From the NCBI GenBank assembly GCA_949825045.1, contig OX463820.1, positions 10,490,501-10,554,500 of the forward strand: 64,000 bases of DNA, read 5' to 3'. The notes below the pieces were generated by a model. It was not told the DNA's origin. It ran no database searches and saw only the letters and a program-made list of their open reading frames with translations. This DNA is from Argyresthia goedartella. Its lineage: Eukaryota; Arthropoda; Insecta; Lepidoptera; Argyresthiidae. A program made the position numbers and the translations under genes. Below are positions 54,887 to 64,000 of this stretch, piece after piece (position 1 is the first letter of the stretch; the number at the start of each line of letters is the position of its first letter).

Positions 54887-55528
54887 TCAAATCAAAGAGT
54901 CGAACCAGCTGGCAGAGAAGGAAGAGATGTTTAGGGATCTGAGAAGCTCAACGAGAATGTCGAAATCTACGCTGTTGAAGGCACTACTGAAATCAAGTAA
55001 AGCCAACACGGAAAGCTGTTTGCGGTCCATGGCTAGCTGCATGTCATCTGTGACTTTCAGCAGAGCCGTGACGGTGCTATGACCCGGTCGGAATCCTGAC
55101 TGGAAAGTATTTAGCAGATTGTTTGAGGAGAGGTAGTAGGAAAGCTGGTTATGGACAATGGTCTCAAGGAATTTGGAGAGGAAATGGAAAAGGATTGAAA
55201 TTGAAATGGGACGGTACTCTTTGAAAGAGGTGGGACTGTAGGTTTTGGGTAGTGGGATGACTAGTGCATTCTTCCACTTTGTGGGGAAGACACCATTAGC
55301 TAAAGAAAAGTTTATAACGTGTGTTATTGCTGGTAATAGTTCGTCACGGATTGTTAGTAGCATTTTAAGGCAAATTTTGTCATCGCCTACAGCTTTCGAA
55401 TTGACTGCCAATAGCGCCTTCTTGACCGCATCGATTCCAATATTACTCAAGTTGAATGGTATGGTGTTGGGTAAGGACTTAGAGCGCAGGCTCTGATGCG
55501 TGGCTTGTTTGACAGTGGGATCCATCAC
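54887..55528 (-). pseudogene. L5 reverse transcriptase, N-terminal half
   Basis: 213 codons: SKAVGDDKICLKML, WKNALVIPLPKTYSPTSFKE, EYRPISISILFHFLSKFLET, FQSGFRPGHSTVTALLKVTD, ALLDFSSAFNSVDFDIL. It is followed by a stop/frameshift before GVPQG. Confidence 0.83.
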
Positions 55529-56213
55529 AACAGGCGGGCAGAAAGAAACTGGTTGAGACCGTTGAGATCTACACTACCAGCATGTAGGTCCCGGGCCTTA
55601 CCTACACCAAGCGTTCTCAGGAATTTCCACAACTGAGCTGGAGTGTAGTTCTCAATGCATTCGTGTATGTGCCGACGTGTAGCATCGCGACAGAGACGGT
55701 TGCAACGGTTGCGAAGACATTTGTGAGAGAGGAAATTATCATCTGTCAGATTCCTGCGGTATCTACACTTGGCTCTATTCCTCTTGGCCATTAGGCACTT
55801 AATAGTATCTGTTAGCCAAGGGGCGGGGTGGTGTTTAACCCTCACTTTTTTGTAGGTGCGTGCTTGTCATAGAGACCCAGGACTAAAGAATTAAAATTGG
55901 CGATTTTATTATCAACAGTCTTCCTGGTAGTGACAGGGGACCAGTCAATCGACATGGCATCAGACAAAAGGGACTCATGGTTGATATCCTCAAAGTTCCG
56001 GATATAAAGGAATTTCGCTCTGCTCTTGAGAGACCTTATCTTATAAGAAAGATAAATGAGGTCATGATAAGAGAAAGGACAATTTAGCTGACCGTGTATT
56101 GTCCAAATTGGAAATGATCATAATGTCGAGAAGCGAGGGAGAGCAATGAGGTTGGAAATGGGTGGCATCAAGAGGCAGAATATGCAGATTAAAGGAGTCA
56201 ACCATGGACATAA
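55525..56213 (-). pseudogene. L5 endonuclease end and linker
   Basis: HPAPWLTDTIKCLMAKRNRA and the following basic linker (55525-55845) are open. The endonuclease end is recognisable but frame-shifted at 55846-56213 (for example LLDIMIISNLDNTRSAKLSF). The element's left part starts abruptly at about 56213. Confidence 0.7.
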
Positions 56214-56780
56214 ATATAATTATCAATATAAAATATTATTTATACATATTAAATTATTAATATTTTAAAATCAAAAGTAAACTAATTAAAATTTTTAATC
56301 AATAAGCTTCATGCTCAGACCCAGACCCACCCAATTGTTTGTTATATCATCTCACAAGTAACAAATAACAAAAACTACTACAGATAGACGAATATAGAGA
56401 TTTAAATCACACAACTAAGTTCTGGTTTCTGACTTCTACTTATCACGAACACAGCATGGCAAAATATATGTATATATATTTATTTAACAAACAAACAAGA
56501 CCACGAATGGAACCGAAAAGCAACTAATGGCAGCGGCCGTCCGGTCCGTACATCCGAAAATGAAAAGGCACAAACCACGAACCGCAGGTCTTTGCTTCAA
56601 AGTGACAGATGACAGCTGATGAAATAAAAACCGCAGAGAAAGTAATCACTACGTTTGGTGTCGAAACAAAAACTTTACACACACCGATAGAAATGGATTG
56701 GTTGGACAATGGATATTGCGGACTACCTCACAGTTGTCGGGTAAAATAGTCGCCGGTCAGAGTGTCGATAAGGGGGTGGA
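56214..56780. other. Unassigned DNA between two LINE pieces
   Basis: An AT-rich half (56214-56470) and a more balanced half. It may contain a 5' UTR of a minus-strand element. No gene supported. Confidence 0.4.
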
Positions 56781-57592
56781 AGTTCGGAAATTCTAAGTTT
56801 TTTTTCCTTGGCGCCCCCTTATCTACACTCCAACCCCCTTCCTGGCCATGACGGTCTTGATGGCACTGGAGTTCACGCTCGCTGCAGGCTTCTTTGCCTT
56901 GTCGGATGACGACGGCAGGACGTCCTTACTCGGATACCTAGACGTCAGCGGCTGTAGGTCACCCATGCACTCAACTTTGTGACGTGACTTGTCTGGCAGC
57001 GCAACGATAATCCTGCCTTCGGAGGTCCAGACGCTGCTCATCCCGAAGTGCCCGCGCGCCGCTGCGAAGACTTCGTGGCGCGTTTTTGTCAGAAATTCGG
57101 TCACAGTTGTGCCCGAACCCTTGAGCGCCTTTTTCAGTCCCCACACCTTGCTACGGGCTGCCACTGTTGAGAAGCGAACAAGTAGGGGTGTGGTTTTTGC
57201 TCCCTTAGCACCTAGCCGGTGGACCACACTGACAGCACCAATGCACTCGTCCGACACCTTAAGTTGGTCAGTGAGTAATAACGTCAAAACAGCTCCTGGC
57301 TCTTAATCAGCTACTTCAGGCACACCATGCACCAGCAGCACGTTCCGCCTAGTGGCTGTCTCATGCCGGTCCAATCCCAGTGTCAAGAGCGCCAACTGTG
57401 ATTTTAGCATGGCAAGGCACTTCCAAATGAGGACTTTGAAATTTGAAAATTCACTTGCCAGGCTAGCCATGTTCTTCGGGGCGGGAGCAGGTGTAGCTGC
57501 ATGCAGCTCATTTTCATATCTTTCCATCCGCTCTCCGAAGGACTTTACAATGTTTTCCATGTTTTTGCCAGCTCAGCATGTAGATCCATTGT
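56781..57592 (-). pseudogene. LINE ORF1 (L6, minus strand) with coiled coil and RRM-like region
   Basis: From about 57592 leftwards: a short N-terminus with a likely one-base loss in an A run, then MENIVKSFGERMERYENELH (57560), a helical region, RRNVLLVHGVPEVAD, TAA at 57303-57305, and in the same frame SDECIGAVSVVHRLG, TPLLVRFSTVAARSKVWGLK, ALKGSGTTVTEFLTKTRHEV, ending at 56823. The pattern (coiled coil, VHGVPE, PLLVRF...KVW..KK.LK) is that of LINE ORF1 RNA-binding proteins, related to the baculovirus FP-like fold. It may belong to the same family as L5 but is separated by 0.6 kb. Confidence 0.72.
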
Positions 57593-58780
57593 TGCAAGGA
57601 TGTTCGTGTTATTTAAGTGTTAATGTAAGATAAATAATTGAAAATGTGATTGGTGAGAGTCAAGGTGAGTATTCTATCAATTAATAGTCCTACAGATTTC
57701 GTATTGTATTTTTAATTAATTTAAAATTAGGGAGCTACTAAATATGACTTGTAGATAGGACTACCCTCCAAGAAAAACTGTCATAATTTTTGTATTTATA
57801 TTGTTTAATATTGTTATTTTTGTGCTTTATATTGAGAAAGGTATTTATTCTGATGAATTCACTTTATGTGATGTCTTATTTTATAAGGCAACCACTCATC
57901 GAGTTGTCATTCTGATGTCATCGTGAGCTGATATTAATGGCCGTCTCGAAGGACGGAACTCAGTCTTGTTCGAGCGTTCACTGTGACAACTTGCTATGGG
58001 AAACCTATGTCCGTTTGTATCATAATAAATATTCTTGTGGGCCATATACAGTTAGCCTACCAGCCAGAGTGTGTAAATGAATACCCAGTATAAAACATAC
58101 AAGTGAACTATCCGTGGAGTGTTATTTTATATTATCACTAAATAGCGACTTTAAATGATAGCATGAAATCCGGCTCATATGTGGTAACCACAGCTTCTAC
58201 CTTAAAACTCGTTAATTTAATTAATTTAGTGGTGACACCTCTGGAATTGGTCCTAAAAGTTAGTTGCTAATTCAAACCTAATTAATCTCATCTCTTTTGA
58301 TCTCAGACATCTTACAAGTAGTGAATGAAGTGATTCGGCAGCAAATAAGATATTCATTGTTCTTATTTCACCTTTCTAAATAAGGGGAGCCCCTGCTTGA
58401 TGAGTAAAGGTGGCATTAATTCCAATTTCTTGGTACTATTTTACAAAGTTAACACCATCCCTGAATTAACAAAGCATCAGTAAGTATATTAAGTAATTTT
58501 CTCATACCTTCTTTAGTAAAAAAAACACAGCTGCGGCGAAGTCACTGTTTTTGCTGAATATTTAAGAGTAGGTCATACATTTCTCGTATTTTACACCAGG
58601 AATCGAAACATTTTGTGTCATCTAAGGTAACTATTTGCAATAGCGAACAAATAAAGAAGCCTTCAAAAGACCGCTGTTTTAAGGAATTACTGGTACTAAC
58701 ATTGTGAAAAATGGGGAATTTGAAAAAAACCTTTAACCAATTATCAAATGTATTATCTCGAATTACATCCAAGTTTCACT
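57593..58780. other. Intronic DNA, no gene seen
   Basis: AT-rich. 57868-58138 could be a solo LTR: TGTGAT at the left, ATCA at the right, AATAAATATTCTTG inside and a final gtgttattttatattatca. No target duplication was found, so this is only a suggestion. A 76-codon minus frame near 58542 is not supported. Confidence 0.35.
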
Positions 58781-59889
58781 AATACCAAATACCAAATACC
58801 AAATGTCTTTATTACTGTAGATATTTACATATACTTAGCAATCGTCACTTTTTGCCACTTCTCTACATTGGACCACTGTGGGAAAAGAAGGGCGTAGAAA
58901 CTCCCACAGATTGATTTTTTGATCTCTTTTTAAAAATTGCTTATGCTTAACTAATACAAAATATAATATTTAGTCATTATCATAATTAATAAGCAGGAAT
59001 AAATAATTACAAAATTATTAACAGCAAGGTCTGTGTTGAGCCAGATTAACCCCATACAGACCCATCATTTAAGTAATCTTGAACATTGTAATAATATGAT
59101 TTTAAATTGCTCAAATGGCAATGCCAAGATCTCCAGAGGTATCTTGTTGTAGTAGAGAATGCATTGACCCTTGAAAGAATTGCTAACCTTCGCGAGTCTA
59201 AACCGGGGCGCAAGTAGTCTGTGATTATTTCTTAGGTTAACATTACAGCTATCGCTAAGTTTGGGAAATTTTGTAAGGTTCTTGCGTACGTACATTATAT
59301 TTTCGAAAATAAATTGACTAGCTATAATAATAATAATAATAATAATAATACCTTGGACACTATTTACACACATTGATCTAGCCCCAAACTAGGATTCCCT
59401 GTATCTTGGGTACTAGACAACGATACACATACGTATATAGATAAATATTATACTTAGATAGATAAACAACCATGTCTAGGGTACAAACTCCGTTCTCATC
59501 AAACAAATATTTGCCCCCACCGAGACTCGAAACCGGGACCCTTGGCTTCGTAGGCAGGGTCACTGCCGACTCGCCCATTCGGGTCGTCAAAGCTTAGTTA
59601 GTATGTCAATTTCTTTAAAAAGCTGTCTTAAGGAGTCTGTGCGTTTTAAATTATAAATTGCTCGAATAGCTCTTTTCTGTAAAATAAAAATAGTTTGAAT
59701 ATCCGCTGCTTTTCCCCACCACAAGATACCATAGGACATGACACTATGAAAGTAACTAAAATATACTAGCCTAGATGTAGCCACATCCGTGTTTTGTCTG
59801 ATGTTCCTAACAGCGTAAGCCACAGAACTTAATTTACCAGCCAATTTTTCTATGTGGGGTCCCCACTGCAATTTCATTTCAAAGGTCAT
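58781..59889 (-). mobile_element. L1-family LINE 3' fragment (L7, minus strand)
   Basis: Same family as 29997-32727. It has a tail of TTTGGTA repeats (plus strand ataccaaataccaaatacca, 58782-58805), the shared UTR block (cattggaccactgtgggaaa), and the RT C-terminus in two parts split by a SINE at 59325-59590: LQWGPHIEKLAGKLS, LVYFSYFHSVMSYGILWWG on the right; FIFENIMYVRKNLTKF, FKGQCILYYNKIPLEIL on the left. Confidence 0.87.
59325..59590 (-). mobile_element. tRNA-derived SINE inserted in L7
   Basis: 266 bp on the minus strand. A tRNA-like head carries box A (TGGGCGAGTCGG, about 59566-59577) and box B (GGTTTCGAGTCTC, 59521-59533), then an unrelated body and an (ATT)n tail at 59325-59350. Target duplication AGCTA (59320-59324) and AGCTTA (59591-59596). 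Removing it rejoins the LINE sequence gactagct...gttagtatg as in the sibling at 30540. RNA polymerase III promoter boxes are recognisable. Confidence 0.9.
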
Positions 59890-60144
59890 TTAAGGCTTAT
59901 TCGATACACCTTTCTACCTCCTGTGTCGCTGTGGGGTGTGGCTTATGGGACATCCTATATTATTATGTTATTTTTTTTGTCAGAAGCTTCAGAATGTTCA
60001 GTCAAATTTTATACAAACTCCCTTTGTTGTACACCAAGTAGGGTATTTTTGACGTACGTTTTGGTATTTCGATTAAATTCGATTTATTTTGGTATTCCAT
60101 TTACATTTACATCATAAAATGTTCACAAAAATTGTTTTTTCCAG
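59890..60144 (+). other. End of intron C-D
   Basis: AT-rich with a pyrimidine tract, attgttttttccag, at 60131-60144 giving a strong acceptor. No gene. Confidence 0.5.
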
Positions 60145-60224
60145 GTGAAGGAGCTGGACCTAAAACAAGCCAAAACGTTGGCGGTGTTACAGAAACATAT
60201 GGCGATTCAGTAACCCCTAATTCG
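60145..60224 (+). CDS. Inferred host gene, exon D
   Basis: 80 bp, acceptor gttttttccag/GTGAAG, donor TTCG/GTAAAT. Entered in phase 1 from exon C it encodes GEGAGPKTSQNVGGVTETYG and DSVTPNS, with no stop, and leaves in phase 0. Glycine/threonine/serine-rich and without a known domain. The next exon was not found in the window, so the gene probably continues beyond 64000 or uses an exon I cannot recognise. Confidence 0.5.
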
Positions 60225-60287
60225 GTAAATATTGATAGAGTTGAACTGAACAGCGCAGCATAATGGGTAGTACTAGACGTTCAGCAT

Positions 60288-60530
60288 TTTTTAGGATTCC
60301 GTACCCGAAAGGTTCCAAATGGCACCCTATTACTAAGCCTCCGCTGTCCGTCTGTCTTTCTGTCCGTCACCAGGTTCTATCTCATGAACCGTAAAAATAA
60401 GAGACATGAAATTTTCACAAAATGTGTATTTCTGTTGCCGATACAGCAGCAAATAATGAACTACAGGAGATTTAATAAATAAAAAGGTATGGGGGTATAA
60501 TTAAAATGTTTGGGGAACCAATACAAGATA
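60288..60530 (+). repeat. Dispersed repeat with the GGTTCCGTACC-type motif
   Basis: tttttaggattccgtaccc, cctattactaagcctccgct, gtccgtcaccaggttctatctc and gtatttctgttgccg form a block I recognise as a very common lepidopteran/arthropod interspersed repeat. No coding capacity. Recognition is from memory. Confidence 0.65.
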
Positions 60531-63150
60531 CGCGACGCGACGAATTTAAAGCCTGACCACCTGCAAATTTTTTTTTAACTATATCAATCAACAATATCAT
60601 CAATATCAACAATATCAACAATGACATGCCCGCAGTTTGCCAGGCTTTTCACAAGGAAGATTGGCTACATAAGTAACATGCTGTACCGGCACCAGGCTAA
60701 GGTCGTAGCCGCCGCTTACAGTAGCTATGATCGTCTATTCTATCTATCCCAAAATGAGAGGACCCGATTCGGCTGTAAGTTTTGTAAGTAAGAATGATAA
60801 GTCTGAATTTCTCGTTCGTCGAGAAATCCGTTAGGCGTACAATAGTCGAACGAAGTTTGGTTCAGAAGTTACAGTTTCTAGTTAGACAGAGAAAGCATAT
60901 ATGTCCGCGAGCCGGTAATTCGCATCAGTCAGCGGTGTATTGCGCCAAAACGATCGTTGTTATATTTTATGTGATGGCACCATCTGGTTTTTGTATATAT
61001 GAGCGCATTGGAACATCTTTTGTTTTAGTTTTAGTTTTAGTTTTAGTGATCGATCACAGTTATAGTATAGATATCCGTCGTAGTTTTACGACGTGAGTAC
61101 TCAATGATATTTCATGTGCTCGCTAGTAGCGGCTTGTGGTGGTTCCAATTATGTATTTGGTTCACGGCAATAACGATCCGAAAAGACCGGTTTACACAAT
61201 TGCAATTTGAGTTCCGAAATGGGTTCTGAACTAGCGGTTACCTCAAAAGGTCCGTAACGTTTTGAAACCTTCAACTCTGCGCAATTTGAGCTGGATGTTA
61301 TCGAAACGCAAGCATTATTGTTTTAGGATATCTAACCCACACCATAGCGAAGTGCATAGTTCGATAAATACCGAACTATGAATTCCACTAGCCGCAGCAC
61401 GTCCTGGGCTGAGCCAAATCATATATACCGACTCAACTTACACATTAGACATCCAGCGAAATTTACATTTAATTTAAAAATGCAACTTGAATCCAATCTG
61501 ACCCAAGGCAATGCAAAACACCTACCCGGACCTAAACAATGAACTTTAGACTGTAAATTGATCTCTTCGCGCGTCCCCGACAACACTCAAATGTCAAAAT
61601 ATCAACAGGATATGTTATCTGTGTTGACACCGGTTTAACTTTGTTCTGAATTTGTTATTTCCATCCGCGGAACCTCATCGATCAAACAGTCTCCCTATGC
61701 CCTGCCAACCTAGGTTTAGCCGCAACTAAACTCCTGTCTAGCCTAGTCTAAAACCCTAGTGTTATACCACGTCCATTATCGACACCACTCGAAAATGGTT
61801 GAGTTTGATTTGAATGTGCTTGAATGTTTAACGACTGTGTGTGTGGGAATTACAAAACTCGCTATTCGAAAGGAATGAGGAGAGGATTAGCCCGCGAATA
61901 TCCTAAGAGCCAATCCAGGAACCCTATGGTGAAGAAAAAAGGAATTTAGGGTCGCTCCAAGCCCAGACTCAGACTCAGATAAATTGACTTAAAAGTTCTT
62001 TCCTAACGACCCAAGGATAGTTTTGGAATTAGGGGTAGGTTGATATAAAGGTAGGAACCGAGGTATATCTCGGCGCTTCAGACACTCACGAAAACCCACT
62101 GAAACTTCGCAATCACAAATTCGTATAGTTCTGACGCGTAACACGGCAGACAAAAACTGTTTAGAACTCGTGAAGACGACTGTCACAGTAGCTAGACGCT
62201 GAGACTGAATGCTCTCCCTTCCCCCACAATTGTATTTATACGCCCCACATGCGTCCTTTGCGAAAACGCTCTGCCCAAGCGAAGCTTCTTATCACCAACT
62301 ACACAGGGTCTATTTTCTACCATGCCATGCAGATCCGCCGTTCTACAAATTATGTGTACGCATATTCACTATGATCAACCGTAGGTGATCACTCAAATCA
62401 TTTGGTACTGCCGATACACAGAATCTGTTGATCGCTGACCAATAAAAGCTTGTTGCGATTAATTAAGCATTACCCGACCGCTAGCTGCGCGTAGCAAAAG
62501 ACCACTAGTATGATATTCAGAATAGAGGTGTCAGACTCTCCATATCATACCTCAATCGCAATTGTATATTTGCAATCAACATAATAGCTTTCTCCGTATC
62601 GTTCCATAATAACCTTTCATTATTTAGTTATTCATAATTTTATTCACCGCGCAGCCAAATCGGCTCTGATCTCTACACATCTCGCAGGAATGCGACAAAA
62701 AAAACTTGGCCTGAAAACTTCCACGAATCAACCCACGCATCGGCTCTGTTTTTTGCTAACTTTGCCAGTAAGCTACACAAAACCCCCAAACGTTATCTGA
62801 ACCGATTCTCGTATTCAAACTGCGCGGCGTTGGGCTAGCTCTCTATCACGCAGAATGAAGTATCAAATGTACCGAATCTCGTGTACCATTACAATGCGAG
62901 CCCATGAGCTACATCTTCAGATGACAAGTTGAAACAGTCGCTGTGACCGAAATCAGTCTGACCACATCATCATCACCGTGGTTTGAGTTTGAAAAAGGAA
63001 ATTTCCCTTTCAAATGGTGACTTATAGCTGAATCTCACACAAGTAAAGGAAACTCCATTAACTCTACCAGTGCTTCGGAAATAGGCCCGTTAGCAAGATA
63101 GCACCATAAAACTGTATTTTTTTGTATTTTTTTAAATTTTCGTAATATTT
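60531..63150. other. Unassigned DNA, probably repeats and intergenic or intronic sequence
   Basis: No supported gene. 60840-61100 has an LTR- or promoter-like look (GTATATATGAGCGCATTGG, then a fourfold TTTTAG run) but no second copy is present. Elsewhere only short frames occur. Confidence 0.35.
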
Positions 63151-63289
63151 TTTAACCTACAATTAACAATATAAAAATAATCAAATCTAATGACAATAGA
63201 ATAACATCGTATCTCTTAGCGCCAGTAAAATGTCTCATTTTTTTTTTACAAAATAAAGAAGAACTAATAACTACTAAAAAACCAGGCTG

Positions 63290-63640
63290 GATCTGTCCCC
63301 CCAAGCAGCATCCGTTACAAGCATTACTTGTAACGGGTAATACTATTTCTTCGTCCTCCCCAAATGAGGCTTGACAACACTTGACCGTCGTTTTGAGTTT
63401 CCAGTACTCCCTGGGGGCCAGTTGGTGTAGCTCCTGAGCAATCCCTTCTGCAATACATACCTGCAAATCGGCTGGTAAAAATCTCGCAAGCACAGGTAAC
63501 GCTGCGGAGCTACACGATCGGTAAGCCTTCGTTATTAAAACTAGCGCCGGTCTCTGCGTTCGTATCAACGCCCTTCTGACAACAAAGTTGGATGAGCATC
63601 GGCACCGTACTGCGGCAGCGTACTTGAGCGTAGCCACGTT
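63290..63640 (-). pseudogene. LINE RT C-terminal fragment (minus strand)
   Basis: RRALIRTQRPALVLITKAYR and SCSSAALPVLARFLPADLQV resemble the end of RT in Jockey/R1-type LINEs (xxRPxLxxLxKAYRTxSxxALxVLxGxxPxDL). A C-terminal tail (LHQLAPREYWKLKTTVKCCQ) follows. The upstream catalytic part is absent from this strand here. Confidence 0.55.
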
Positions 63641-64000
63641 TGTCCCCGAGTACAAAACTCGGAGGGCCCGGTACTTTAACCCCGGTACGGGGGCTGCTAC
63701 AGTTACCGCACTCGACACTCGTCACCAGCGACCTTAACGCCAAGCACATCGCCTGGAACTCCACCAGGGTGTTCCCAGCTGGACGCCGTCCATGCCGACT
63801 CTGTGGGCCACAACTACGACATTATCGGTCCCGATAAGCCTACTCACTTCGACACGCGGGCCGGTTTGGACACCATCGACGTCGTGATCGTCAGAGATCT
63901 CCAGGAGAGGAGGAGGAGGTTCTCCCTGAACTCCCTTCGAACCACAGGCCAGTTCTTTTCGTCCTGGCGGAACTGCCCTTCCGGGTATCTCCGCCAGCAT
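63640..64000 (+). pseudogene. LINE endonuclease fragment at the window edge
   Basis: Across two frames: LVTSDLNAKHIAWNSTRVFP (the GDLNAKHxxWNS motif, here SDLNAKH), then HNYDIIGPDKPTHFDT and LDTIDVVIVRDLQE, the conserved end of a Jockey-type APE endonuclease. One frameshift lies near 63790. It continues past 64000. Confidence 0.65.

Larger units (their letters stand above)
53505..56213 (-). mobile_element. LINE L5 (minus strand), 5'-truncated
   Basis: Same family as L3. 3' UTR at 53505-53888, RT at 53889-55528, linker at 55525-55845, and the last part of the endonuclease region to 56213. It lies antisense in intron C-D of the inferred host gene. Confidence 0.85.

Noticed and set aside
59505..59590. 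A tRNA gene
   Set aside because: Boxes A and B are present but no cloverleaf closes, and a body plus (ATT)n tail follow; it is a SINE head.
60794..61096. 100-codon plus-strand frame
   Set aside because: Contains a (VLVLVL) run from a TTTTAG repeat and no domain; likely promoter- or LTR-like DNA.

Overview
This is a window of animal nuclear DNA, almost certainly from an insect and most likely a moth or butterfly. It is AT-rich, has spliced-looking exons, and is packed with decayed retrotransposons of types common in Lepidoptera: many non-LTR (LINE) fragments, Ty3/gypsy elements including one CsRn1-like copy with a tRNA-Trp primer site, a BEL/Pao element with an envelope-like gene, a mariner, a tRNA-derived SINE, and a dispersed repeat carrying GGTTCCGTACC. 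The lineage is an inference from these families, not from a search. There is no sign of bacterial operons, rRNA, CRISPR or a stand-alone tRNA.

Layout. 840-2935: a minus-strand LINE C-terminus split by a plus-strand LINE 3' fragment. 3040-33405: one old plus-strand LINE (called L0 here) broken into three collinear pieces. Its first gap (3353-29020) holds a nest: a minus-strand gypsy (E1) whose left LTR was later hit by a CsRn1-like gypsy (G3, 3353-8581) and by a BEL/Pao element (8618-17733). The BEL element carries a 210-bp MITE and a truncated LINE. The E1 leader was hit by a second gypsy (G2, 22524-25404), a mariner (26270-27600) and a LINE tail. The second gap (29610-32727) is a minus-strand copy of the same LINE family with an expanded hexanucleotide tail. 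33605-35900: a satellite-like array of about 281-bp units. 35943-42450: four more plus-strand LINE pieces. 43380-48460: the best preserved element, a two-ORF LINE (L4) with a PHD-finger ORF1 and one internal stop in ORF2.

48947-49865 is a recent 460-bp tandem duplication. From 50440 to 60224 I infer a host gene on the plus strand: four exons with consistent phase-1 junctions, encoding a basic and then an acidic protein of unknown function. Its 7-kb third intron holds three LINE pieces, all antisense, one of them carrying a SINE. 60288-63150 is mainly repeats and unassigned DNA. The right edge has two oppositely oriented LINE fragments.

The most interesting signals are the reconstructable nest; an array of about 18 short motifs in the E1 gypsy leader that resembles the placement of the Drosophila gypsy insulator; the envelope-bearing BEL element; two perfect palindromes made by inverted duplication inside E1; and the inferred host gene with a duplicated exon segment. 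Nearly all element genes are broken; each break is recorded with its entry.
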